From CAWGMT01 sp963823675 (GTDB lineage Bacteria > Planctomycetota > Planctomycetia > Isosphaerales > Isosphaeraceae): a DNA stretch of 64,000 bases. The position numbers and the translations under genes are program-made. This document shows, piece after piece, positions 18,071 through 26,398 of the stretch (the first letter of the stretch is position 1; each line of letters opens with the position of its first letter). The DNA is taken from assembly GCA_963823675.1 (NCBI GenBank), contig CAWGMT010000016.1, forward strand, positions 496,001 to 560,000, written 5' to 3'. The notes under the pieces were generated by a model that ran no database searches, was not told the origin of the DNA, and was given only the letters and a program-made list of their open reading frames with translations.

Positions 18071-18989
18071 AGAACGACGTCGCCGAGTTCCCAGAGATCG
18101 TGACGCCGGTCAGCGTCGTCGTGCCTTGGTTGAATATGCCCCCGCCGCCGTCCGGCGCTGAGTTCCCGGAGATGGTGCAGTTGGTCAGCGTCGCCGTGCT
18201 AAAATAGTCGATTGAAATGCCGCCGCCAATTCCAGCCGGGGCCTCGTTATCGGAGATGGTGCAGTTGGTCAGCGTCGCGGTGCCGTTGTCGTCGATTCCG
18301 CCGCCGCTGCCGTGGCTACCCGCCAAGTTCCCAGCAATGGTGCAGTTGGTCAGTATCGCCATGCCCGTGTTCTCGATGCCACCGCCACTGTTGGACGAAT
18401 TATCGGAGAGCGCGACATTGGTCAGCGTCGCCGTACCGGCGTTGTAAAGGCCGCCTCCGACGGACGCCGAGTTCCCGGAGATGGTGGAGTTTGTCAGCGT
18501 CGCCGTGCCATCATTGAACATACCGCCGCCCCAGCCGATCGTGTTCCCGTCGGTAATCGTCAGCCCGGACATGCTTGCGGTCACGCCCGAGTTCACGACG
18601 AACACGCGGAAATCCGACGACGGCCCGCCGCCCGAGACCGTTAGCGCTGCAGCAGGGCCGGTAATTGTTGTCTGGTCGGCCGTGTTGCTCAGGACCAAGC
18701 CACTCCCCAGGGTGATCGTCTGTGGCACGCTGAAGACGCTCGGGTCGAATTGGATGAGACTGCCGTCGGGGTTCGAGGTATTGGCGTCGGCCAGGCCGAC
18801 GCAGTATCGCAGGTCGCCCGACGTGGTGGTTTGCGGGTCGCTCGGACTGTCGCCGACGCCGGTGACCGTGAAGACGGTGGGGGACAGTACCGTGCGGCCC
18901 TCCAGCCGGATGAGCGTGGGACGGAACCGTCGGTGCCGCATGTCATTGCCGCGACGCTGAGGAGCGTTCAGAAGCGGGGGGAGTCTCAT
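18042..18989 (-). CDS. Giant surface protein, N-terminal part with planctomycete LEGR..LS motif
   Basis: This is the start of the giant protein. GAGG six bases before the ATG supports 18989. Basic residues (RHRRFRPTLIRLEGRTVLS, about 17-35) match the N-terminal motif typical of planctomycete extracellular proteins (LEDR/LEGR..LLS). The next block, TTTSGDLRYCVGLADAN...GSLIQFDPSVF, is the usual opening of parallel-beta-helix 'choice-of-anchor' proteins. Short Gly/Asn repeats of the beta-helix follow. At about 18070 the sensible reading jumps frame (one extra base in the run TTCTGGCGGCGGCGG), so the last ten residues before the stop at 18042 are spurious. All three pieces together would make about 2,200 residues. 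Confidence 0.8.
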   Translation of the reverse strand: MRLPPLLNAPQRRGNDMRHRRFRPTLIRLEGRTVLSPTVFTVTGVGDSPSDPQTTTSGDLRYCVGLADANTSNPDGSLIQFDPSVFSVPQTITLGSGLVLSNTADQTTITGPAAALTVSGGGPSSDFRVFVVNSGVTASMSGLTITDGNTIGWGGGMFNDGTATLTNSTISGNSASVGGGLYNAGTATLTNVALSDNSSNSGGGIENTGMAILTNCTIAGNLAGSHGSGGGIDDNGTATLTNCTISDNEAPAGIGGGISIDYFSTATLTNCTISGNSAPDGGGGIFNQGTTTLTGVTISGNSATSFWRRRNRKPR

Positions 18990-19447
18990 AGTATACCTCG
19001 TTTGCTTCGAGTTGGGTGCACCGCACTGGGCCTGTTCCTCACGACTCCTCGCAAACGGCGTGTCACTTGAGTCCGAGGAATTTGCGATACTCGATCCTTT
19101 GCTTTAGTTCAGCGGTCTTCTGCCCGGCCAACACGGCTTGGGGTTCCGAGGTGCTCGGCAATCACCTGCTGCGACGGGGAATTGAACGGAGCCGTGTGGG
19201 TACGCCATGACTGAACCCCTGAGCTGTGCAACAAGTGGCGCCTGGGGTCGGCACGATCACGAGGACCAGCGTGGGAATCGCGCGGAGTGGTGATCCTACC
19301 CGTCGGCTCGGGAATCTGGATGCGACGCACATCGAATACTTCCTTCGCGTGGTTGAACTTTTCAGCTAAATGGTTGCAGTTGGTTCTGCCCCTGAAACCA
19401 TTTTCGCCCGATCGGAGAATCCCAGGCCGATTCTCGCTCGTCTGGAT
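18990..19447. other. Intergenic stretch with possible gene remnant
   Basis: About 460 bases upstream of the giant surface gene. A short minus-strand frame ending at a stop near 19068 reads LPSTSEPQAVLAGQKT..., ending KQRIEYRKFLGLK. It looks like the tail of a protein but has no start or upstream body, so it may be a decayed remnant. No other feature is supported. Confidence 0.3.
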
Positions 19448-20734
19448 TCAGCTCGCCCCGCCGACTTCCCAATTGATCAGCGCCACGCTTCGCCCCTTTA
19501 CCTTGAGGGTCGCCTGGTGCGGGCCGTCCCGGAAATGGCCGGCCTGGGGCGTGTATTTCAGGTAAGCGGTCCATTCGCCCGTGGCGAGATTGCTCTGCTC
19601 CATCACCCCCTTCCTCAAGACATCCACATTCCCATCATCATTGCTTACAACGATATCCAGCTCGCTCAGATTCAATCTTCTCTTCCATTTGACGCCGATG
19701 AACACCTCCTCCTGACCCGTCGGAAACCGCCTGCTGCGCGGGGGGTTGTCAGGCTTGATCGGGGTACGGCCATCGCCGAGATCGACCCCGAGGATCGCCA
19801 CGGTCGGCTTGCCGAGGATCTCATAGAGCGGGCCGTCGGCGCCGGGCAATTTCTTCGGGCCGTCCTTGCCATCGCTCAGGTATTCCGCGTTCGGACGCTC
19901 GGTCGGCAGGGTTACAGTGATGGGCTCGCAGTCATAGAAATCCAAGGTCCCTGTGCCCAGTTCGGCGGGGATATCGAACACGAGGGTGAGGGTGACCGGC
20001 TTGCGGGGCTGCACCAGAGCGACCGTGTAGTCGCGCGCCCGGATATATCGAATCACAGCGGGATCACCGGACGGATTCCCAATGTGGAAGCTGGCCCTTT
20101 CCTTGATCGTACTCCCGTAGGCGCACGGCTCCGGGCTAGAGGTCCACACTGGGTGGCAGCGGAATCGATCGTCCGAGACCAGGTTGACCTGATTGGAGAT
20201 GAATAATCGCGCCGGCTTCGCGAGCCGCGCCCGATCGTCCGGTTGGAATTGGCGATAGATGTTGACGATCTTCCCCCGCCCCTTCAGGAAGTCGAGGGCG
20301 TCCTCCGAGAGGTAATTGATGCCGTCCTTTAGCCGATCGTCGAGTGTCCCAGCCGTCGCCGACATCGCCTCGAAACGCACTGTCACTAGCGCTAAGAGAC
20401 GCCGCTCTTCGCTCGGGAGAAAATAGTTTTCTCGGTCAATGCTGAACCGGGGCGCCCGCTCCGTCCGGACCAATTCCACCTTCCATGTCGACAATTCTTC
20501 GACCTTGCGGCGAGCTTCGTCAACATGCCGACCGCTCGGATGACGCGAGAGATACTGCTTCCATCGGTCGCAGGAATTGCCGTCGAGAGCCTTTCCCCCG
20601 CGCATTGTCGGCAGCTCGCCGATAGTCCCGATCGTCGATCTTGGCCGGCAGTTCCTCCTCCATCTTGAGTCGGGCCCGTTTTTCGAACTCCACCGGCACG
20701 GGCGCGTAGTTGTTGAGGAACTTCTTGCAGGCAA
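19448..20734 (-). CDS. Zinc-ribbon membrane protein, C-terminal piece (frameshifted)
   Basis: The meaningful part starts near 20595 (ALDGNSCDRWKQYLSRHP), directly continuing the N-terminal piece, and runs to 19448. The ~45 arginine/serine-rich residues before this are out of frame. It encodes a tetratricopeptide-like segment followed by a roughly 300-residue exported domain rich in beta-strand (VTLTLVFDIPAELGTGTLDFYDCEP, then GEWTAYLKYTPQAGHFRDGPHQATL near the end, suggesting an Ig-like finish). The whole protein would be about 580 residues. No enzyme motif is recognised. Confidence 0.65.
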   Translation of the reverse strand: MPARSSSTTTRPCRWSSKNGPDSRWRRNCRPRSTIGTIGELPTMRGGKALDGNSCDRWKQYLSRHPSGRHVDEARRKVEELSTWKVELVRTERAPRFSIDRENYFLPSEERRLLALVTVRFEAMSATAGTLDDRLKDGINYLSEDALDFLKGRGKIVNIYRQFQPDDRARLAKPARLFISNQVNLVSDDRFRCHPVWTSSPEPCAYGSTIKERASFHIGNPSGDPAVIRYIRARDYTVALVQPRKPVTLTLVFDIPAELGTGTLDFYDCEPITVTLPTERPNAEYLSDGKDGPKKLPGADGPLYEILGKPTVAILGVDLGDGRTPIKPDNPPRSRRFPTGQEEVFIGVKWKRRLNLSELDIVVSNDDGNVDVLRKGVMEQSNLATGEWTAYLKYTPQAGHFRDGPHQATLKVKGRSVALINWEVGGAS

Positions 20735-21188
20735 CGATCACCGATTCGTAGTCGTCCCCGCAACTCTTCTCAACGTCCGAGAGTTCCAAAAAAGCCTTCT
20801 CGACCGGCCAGCTCGACCGGGCTGGCGGGCTGGCCTCGGGGACGGTGTCCGCGACCTTCGATAGGTCTTGGGCCTTGGCCGCCGGAGGGTGGTTTCCAGC
20901 TCGACCGCCATCCTCTGCCCGGATCATCACCCGAACGGCCACCGCGATTAGCACTAAGGGGACCGAGATGAGCAGGCCGTGGCCGAACCGCGATCTCCGA
21001 GTAACGACCTGGACGATCGTGGTGCGCTTGGGTGAAGCATTGCGGTTCGTTCGCGCCACCTGGCCGCTCGGCTGGTGGCCGGCTAGGAACGGAGTCTGAC
21101 AGACCTTGCACCGAAGCCTTTTGCCGACCAAACCATCAGAGACATGGCCGGTCTTCCCGCAGGTCGGGCATTCGACGATCATCGACAT
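20520..21188 (-). CDS. Zinc-ribbon membrane protein, N-terminal piece (frameshifted)
   Basis: The protein opens with a two-pair zinc ribbon (C-P-T-C at about 8-11, C-K-V-C at about 27-30) like the MJ0042/FHA-type ribbons of planctomycete membrane proteins. A basic stretch and one membrane helix (HGLLISVPLVLIAVAVRV, about 69-87) follow, then an exported region with DYESVIVACKKFLNNY. AAGGAGA a few bases before the ATG supports the start. After about residue 194 (near 20597) the frame is lost at a G5 run; dropping one G rejoins the reading to the C-terminal piece. It lies 147 bases after the 134-residue secreted-protein gene and may be co-transcribed with it. Confidence 0.7.
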   Translation of the reverse strand: MSMIVECPTCGKTGHVSDGLVGKRLRCKVCQTPFLAGHQPSGQVARTNRNASPKRTTIVQVVTRRSRFGHGLLISVPLVLIAVAVRVMIRAEDGGRAGNHPPAAKAQDLSKVADTVPEASPPARSSWPVEKAFLELSDVEKSCGDDYESVIVACKKFLNNYAPVPVEFEKRARLKMEEELPAKIDDRDYRRAADNARGKGSRRQFLRPMEAVSLASSERSAC

Positions 21189-21335
21189 GGTCTCTCTCCT
21201 TTCTTCCGAATGGCGGTCGGGTGGCGGGGCCTTCGGCAGCGGGGTCGCAGAAAAAAAAGGATTTAATCGCTCATCGACTCGCCTCTCTCTGTGGCGCTTC
21301 TCACCCCTTCGGCTCCATGGGAAACATATGGCTGA

Positions 21336-21740
21336 CTACTTCACCTGACTGATGCCATAATTGCCGTCCTGAACGGCAACAAGCTTGATCGTGACCGACG
21401 CGGATTCCACCGTGATCTGGTCGCCCTGAAACAGAGCGTCGGGCTGGTTGGAAAACTGGAAGAAGACGTTGAAACGGCCGTTCGGGATCGAAATTGTGAC
21501 CGAACGGTGGGCGCGCACGACGAAGTTTCGGCTCATGATCTTCCCGGCACGCAGGCCCACACGGGCGTCGTAGTCGTTTGGGTTGACGACCGTCAAGCGA
21601 TTGATCCCGCGTGGCAGCGGCCTGGTGTACTTTGGCAGTACCTCCTGGGAAAGTGCTGCATCGCCGCCGAGCGCAGGGCTCGCGACGGCCAGGGGGGATC
21701 CTGTTGAGAGGATGATGAGCAGAATGCCGATTACTTTCAT
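21336..21740 (-). CDS. Small secreted protein, family shared with the 31.3-kb gene
   Basis: This 134-residue protein has a clear signal peptide (MKVIGILLIILS...AVASPALGG). Its beta-rich domain (LTVVNPNDYDARVGLRAG, then GRFNVFFQFSNQPDALFQGDQI) aligns well with the C-terminal domain of the protein at 31318-32085 (PSGSYQVFFRFSNEPEAIYQGEDI). The start at 21740 is chosen because AAGGAGA lies seven bases upstream and gives a proper signal peptide; a start at 21830 would add 30 unsupported residues. Function is unknown. It is followed by the zinc-ribbon gene, and a bipartite regulatory site lies about 410 bases upstream. Confidence 0.8.
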   Translation of the reverse strand: MKVIGILLIILSTGSPLAVASPALGGDAALSQEVLPKYTRPLPRGINRLTVVNPNDYDARVGLRAGKIMSRNFVVRAHRSVTISIPNGRFNVFFQFSNQPDALFQGDQITVESASVTIKLVAVQDGNYGISQVK

Positions 21741-21977
21741 CTGGGTGTCTCCTTGCTCTGCGACTTCTCTGTCCACCTCGTTCAGTGGAATTGACTCAGA
21801 ACGTACTCTCATCGCCGATTTTCTCAACAAGGGGTTCTGCGTCCCGTACTCATAGAACAGGATCGGAAACCCGCCCGAACAAACGGCCCGGGAACTCGGA
21901 AAAAAGAGACCTCCTTCTTGGGCAGGATGCTGGTGTGGGAGAGGCTCGACTGACCAAGATCTAGACGAACCTAGTCC

Positions 21978-22062
21978 AGGGGGTCAGATCCGCTAAACGG
22001 TTCGTTGCGGCGTCCGGTCCGCCGATTCTTCGCTCAGAACCGTTTACCGGATCTTACCCCCT
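21978..22062. repeat. 26-base imperfect inverted repeat, 33-base loop
   Basis: The arm at 21978-22003 (AGGGGGTCAGATCCGCTAAA then CGGTTC) pairs with 22037-22062, with only two mismatches. There is no T-run after it, so it is not a typical terminator. The size and near-perfect arms fit the ends of a short non-autonomous insertion (MITE-like) or a REP-type hairpin. No target duplication or transposase is seen nearby. Confidence 0.6.
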
Positions 22063-22153
22063 CCATTCGTGAACAAGGTGTTTGAGCATTGCCCCGCCGC
22101 ATCGAAAAACGGTGTCCGGGTCGGCGGCGAGAATCATTGCCTGTCTACAAGGA

Positions 22154-22181
22154 ATCCGTGACGGACACCCAAAACCGGACA
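22154..22181 (-). promoter_or_regulatory. Bipartite site, copy A (TGTCCG-N13-GTCACGGAT)
   Basis: On the minus strand TGTCCG (22181-22176) is followed after 13 bases by GTCACGGAT (22162-22154). It is the first of six copies with the same spacing. It lies upstream of the secreted-protein gene at 21740, at a longer distance (about 410 bases) than the other copies. Candidate ECF promoter or regulator site; the half-site similarity and spacing are observed, the role is inferred. Confidence 0.6.
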
Positions 22182-22280
22182 GTCTGCGTTGATTTTGATC
22201 TGACGCCGTGCGTGCGCGGGTACCGACTTCGCAGGGAGCGACGAAGCGCACCCGAGGTGACTTTTGCTCCTGGTGGTTCG

Positions 22281-22496
22281 CTGCCAGTCCATACTGACGG
22301 TGGAAAGTTCCCGATCGACCTCGATCAGGTTACAGACCGTGACCGAGCCATTCTCGCTGCCCCAAATCACAAAACGGCCATCCTGAGTGAATCCAGTGGC
22401 GTTCATGTCCTCGACGGGAAAGTCGGAAACGACCCGAAGCAAAGGATCGGTCGAACCCTGTCGTGGACAGGAGGTTGGAACCACGCCGAGGACACC
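22281..22496 (-). pseudogene. WD40 tail fragment of a lost STPK-WD40 gene (copy near site A)
   Basis: About 70 residues align with the very C-terminus of the kinase/WD40 protein at 26399. DPLLRVVSDF, GFTQDGRFVIWGSENGSVTVC and LIEVDRELS here match SPLLRIVRDV, KFSPDGNHIVWGNQDGTVTVC and LDEVQRRLA there. No kinase or earlier propellers precede it, and the frame runs on past the expected stop. It ends about 100 bases before site A, the same arrangement seen at the intact gene's end. Confidence 0.65.
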
Positions 22497-22809
22497 GCGC
22501 CTCACCAGCGTGTCCCCACGAAATCCCTGGTCGTGTGAGGGACAGCGAAGCCACGGCATGACGAGTCGGATGCCTCTTTGATGGGCACATCCGCATCTGC
22601 GGTGGGCCTGTGTGGGCGACGACCCGGCTCTACCTGGCCCGCCTTGGACCTGACCCCGCCTCGGACGCTGCGTCAAACCGTAATTGGATTGCGTGAATCC
22701 AGGATTTGAGGTTAGCTTCGCGAACTCAAATCCTCAACAGGTTAGGCTTTAGTGCTGCGGGCAAACGAACTTGGGCACGAGCGCCGTACCCTGGCGACTC
22801 GCGCGTTGG

Positions 22810-23523
22810 TTAGGCTCGGTCAACTCTCGCACCTTCACCCTGCCTCACAGTAAAGTACTGATCGGCTTTCGGACTGAAGAGAAGGGAAGCGACGATCAGA
22901 AAGAACGCAAGGCTAAGAATCATGAACTGCTTCTCGGGGGATGTTGCAATGCCGACAATGCCTCCGACGCCGCCCCAGACGACCAAAACGAATCTTGCCC
23001 AGTTCCGCCCGCTGTGCATGGCGATACCGCAAACGATCATCACCAAGGTTCCCGCATACCCCATAACATACTGAACGGGAATGGGGAGTAGATTGCGTGC
23101 CATCGCTTCTTGGGCAGCCCGTTCCCCCAGAAAAAGCACCATCAAGCCAAGATTGAGGATGCCCGCGATAAGTAGATACCAAGCGATCACTGTGATTGAA
23201 ATCGGCCGCGCCGTCTTCATGCTCAAGCCCCGGTCTTGGGTAAGCGGGACCGTTGCGGCGAGGGCCGCAAGGATGGCGCTAGCAGGCTTGGCGAGCAGGG
23301 CTCGCCGGAATGGCAAGGCACTTGCGGTGCTTTTGCCTGCTCGCCCCGTCAAGCCTCGCACTTCATCGGACGTGGAGGTCTTCTCATTCGGCCTGCCTCG
23401 ACCGTCGGGCGCCCCAATCTCGAAGCGAACCCCGCACCTTCGGCAACGCAGTGCCTTCCTTCTCGGTTCGCCAATGACAGTGCCGGTAATCGCGCAGCTC
23501 GGGCATGTTACGTTGATTGACAT
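22810..23523 (-). CDS. Zinc-ribbon protein with four membrane helices
   Basis: The 237-residue protein starts with a zinc ribbon (C-P-S-C at about 8-11, C-R-R-C at about 27-30) closely resembling that of the 21188 gene. A linker of about 65 residues is followed by four hydrophobic helices beginning at MKTARPISITVIAWYLLI. The membrane half looks like a free-standing small membrane protein, so this may be a fusion; an internal start near Met102 is possible. GAGGGAG before the first ATG supports 23523. It lies 136 bases after the pseudopilin gene on the same strand. No function is known. Confidence 0.7.
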   Translation of the reverse strand: MSINVTCPSCAITGTVIGEPRRKALRCRRCGVRFEIGAPDGRGRPNEKTSTSDEVRGLTGRAGKSTASALPFRRALLAKPASAILAALAATVPLTQDRGLSMKTARPISITVIAWYLLIAGILNLGLMVLFLGERAAQEAMARNLLPIPVQYVMGYAGTLVMIVCGIAMHSGRNWARFVLVVWGGVGGIVGIATSPEKQFMILSLAFFLIVASLLFSPKADQYFTVRQGEGARVDRA

Positions 23524-23659
23524 GGAAAACTCCCTCAGTTAGATATGGCCCTGGCCTGACCTCCGAACGATGCACAACCACAAGACTCAGCCGATCGCCT
23601 CACGACTCACCGACCCCGAGAACGGACACCAGTATAGGAGCCGAACTGCGTCCCAAGTC

Positions 23660-24643
<984 letters not shown>

Positions 24644-24741
24644 GGGAGCCTCCCTTCGTAAGCAACATGTTCCAGGATTGCGCCGCCGCATCGAGGAACG
24701 ACGTCCGGATCGGTGGCGACGTCACTGCCTGTCTACAAGGA

Positions 24742-24769
24742 ATCCGTGACTGCCACTTGAAATCGGACA
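24742..24769 (-). promoter_or_regulatory. Bipartite site, copy B
   Basis: TGTCCG (24769-24764), 13 bases, GTCACGGAT (24750-24742), 98 bases before the GTG start of the DUF1559 gene. Copies A and B share a further 16 bases downstream (tccttgtagacaggca), so they descend from one duplicated segment. Confidence 0.65.
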
Positions 24770-24871
24770 GCCCGTGTTGATTTTGAGCTGACGCCGCGGG
24801 TGCAGGGGTTCGGACTCCGCGGGGACACAAAAAGCGCGAGCGACGCGATTCCTACTCGTGGTGGTTCGCTA

Positions 24872-25183
24872 TCAGCCCATGCCGACGGCGGAAAGTTGCC
24901 GATTGACCTCGCTCAGGTCACACACCATGAGCGAGCCGTCCCCGCCGCCCCGAGCCACGAAACGGCCGTCGGTCGTGAAAAGGGTGGCGTTCGTGTCCTC
25001 GACGGAAACGTCGAAAAGAACCTTGAGCAAAGGATCGGCGCGACCATGTTCCGTGGTCGGGAAGCTCAGGGGCTGGCCCTCCGCGGCGCCCTTCCGCGTT
25101 AGCCAGCGGGTGACCCCCGCATGGACAGCTTCCGGAGCCTCGCGGACGAACGTGAACCCCGGCTTTACGAGCAAGCTGTGCAA
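24872..25183 (-). pseudogene. WD40 tail fragment (copy near site B)
   Basis: This stretch encodes about 100 residues matching the C-terminal end of the STPK-WD40 protein: TRWLTRKG, ADPLLKVLFDV, LFTTDGRFVARGGGDGSLMVCDL and SEVNRQLSAVG. It ends at a stop in the same place as the intact protein. There is no start codon context, no kinase and no earlier propeller, and the gene upstream is the unrelated PEP-CTERM gene. The stop lies 103 bases before site B, against 107 at the intact gene. Confidence 0.7.
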
Positions 25184-25261
25184 CCCAGACCGAAGGGTCC
25201 CTCGCGACTCGAAGGGCTCGGGGACGCTGCGGGGCCCACGTCCGGCGCCGGTACAGCCGGG

Positions 25262-25889
25262 TCACGAGTGGGCTGTCGAACTCGCCTGGGGACGGCATAC
25301 AGCCCTACTGCATCGCCTCGTCCAATGGACGACGGCGAGGCAGGCGCTGCCCAGCAACGCCAGTGTGAGTGAGCCCGGCTCGGGGACGGATTGTGCCTGG
25401 GCGATGACCCAAGGGTCGCCCCCGAGGGCGGTGCCGGGGTTGGGAGTTTCCCACAGGGAGCTGCCGGTCCCGGCTCCAGCCTCGTACAGGTCGCCGTTTG
25501 AGCTGGGGGAGCGGACCCACTCGATGAATGCTAGGGTGGTCACGGATTTCGAATACGATCCCTGTATTGGTATTGGTGGTGGGTTTCGCGAACTCGATCT
25601 GGCCGAGTGCTGTTGTGGTGAACCCTCCAAGAAGGTTGGCGCTCGAGTTGGCGGTGGTGAGCGGGTACCCAGCCGCTCCACTGATGATGATGTCCCAATT
25701 GGTGATGTCGGCGCTTGACAGGGAAGTGCCGATTGCCCCGTCCGTTGTGATCGTGCCGCTCAGAGTGAGACCGGATTGTTGCGTCGGGTACGATTGGAGG
25801 TTGTAGGTGATCGATGCGCTCATGAGGTCGGCGGCGGGGCAAAACGTCAGCACAAGACTGAGCAAGGCGAGCAGCAGAATGCGGTTCAT
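25262..25889 (-). pseudogene. PEP-CTERM exported protein, frameshifted
   Basis: Starting at 25889 (GAGG six bases upstream) the frame gives a signal peptide (MNRILLLALLSLVLTFCPAA) and a beta-rich domain (ITYNLQSYPTQQSGLTLSGTI). It loses frame near 25547 after GIVFE. Dropping one base of the AAA run rejoins SVTTLAFIEWVRSPSSNGD... and leads to a textbook PEP-CTERM sorting signal (VPEPGSLTLALLGSACL, then Arg-Arg). That signal directs processing by an exosortase, which is not in the window. The 3' ~15 codons after RR are extra. Site C is 143 bases upstream. Confidence 0.7.
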
Positions 25890-26032
25890 TGTGTGCCTCG
25901 TTTCAGCGTGGATTGGTTGTGGAAGGGGAGGTCGCTTTTCTGGGCGACGTCTTACGGTCTCCGGTTGAAACGCAGATAACCAGGATCGACGACCGGGGCG
26001 GTGACGAAAAAATCGTTGCCTGTCCACAAGGA

Positions 26033-26060
26033 ATCCGCGACCGACACTCGAGATCGGACA
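26033..26060 (-). promoter_or_regulatory. Bipartite site, copy C
   Basis: TGTCCG (26060-26055), 13 bases, GTCGCGGAT (26041-26033; one base differs from the others), 143 bases before the PEP-CTERM start. Downstream it shares GATTTTTTCG with copy D and tccttgt with copies A and B, so it bridges both subtypes. Confidence 0.65.
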
Positions 26061-26159
26061 GCCCGCGTTGATTTTGACCTGCGCCCTGCGCGGATGCCAG
26101 CTCCACGAGGAGAGTCGAAGCGCAAGCGGCGCGACACTTGCTCGGGGTAGTTTGCTACG

Positions 26160-26213
26160 GCCGAATGATCTTGCCTCCTCCAATGTCGCCGTCTCCAGCA
26201 CAACCTCGTGCAT
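26160..26213 (-). pseudogene. First codons of a deleted ECF sigma gene
   Basis: The ATG at 26213 starts MHEVV, as does the sigma gene at 30926. The upstream ~85 bases match as well, including the bipartite site and the sequence before the ATG (gatatcatgcacgaggttgtg). After about 15 codons the similarity stops and the sequence turns into the post-WD40 segment that leads to site C. This looks like a deletion scar that removed a sigma/kinase operon. Confidence 0.6.
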
Positions 26214-26264
26214 GATATCGTCGATCTGGATGGTGACTGGACCGAAAAAATCTCCCTGCAGACT

Positions 26265-26292
26265 ATCCGTGACCAGCGCGGATCATCGGACA
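26265..26292 (-). promoter_or_regulatory. Bipartite site, copy D
   Basis: TGTCCG (26292-26287), 13 bases, GTCACGGAT (26273-26265), 51 bases before the ATG of the truncated sigma start. It is the closest relative of copy E, which sits 53 bases before the intact sigma gene. Confidence 0.65.
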
Positions 26293-26398
26293 GGAATGAT
26301 TTCCGGCCATCTGAGGTCTGCCCCTGCCTTCCCTGATCCTCTACCAGGAGATCCAACGGCGGTCGTCGAAATCCGACACACCCTCGGTTTTGTCCACT

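Larger units (their letters stand above)
21741..22280. other. Intergenic stretch with inverted repeat and shared upstream segment
   Basis: About 540 bases without an intact gene. The stretch contains a 26-base imperfect inverted repeat (21978-22062), the bipartite site copy A (22154-22181), and about 100 bases (22180-22280) similar to the segments upstream of copies B and C. Short frames on both strands are remnants. Confidence 0.6.

Noticed and set aside
20590..20605. Phase variation at the G5 run of the zinc-ribbon gene
   Set aside because: Five bases are too few for efficient slippage, and similar shifts occur in non-repetitive places; error or decay is more likely.
21240..21260. A8 run as a possible slippage or terminator site between the secreted and zinc-ribbon genes
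   Set aside because: It lies in the intergenic gap without a stable hairpin before it on either strand.
22134..22676. Independent 180-residue gene on the minus strand
   Set aside because: Only the WD40-tail portion is protein-like; the rest is arginine-rich read-through of intergenic and regulatory sequence.
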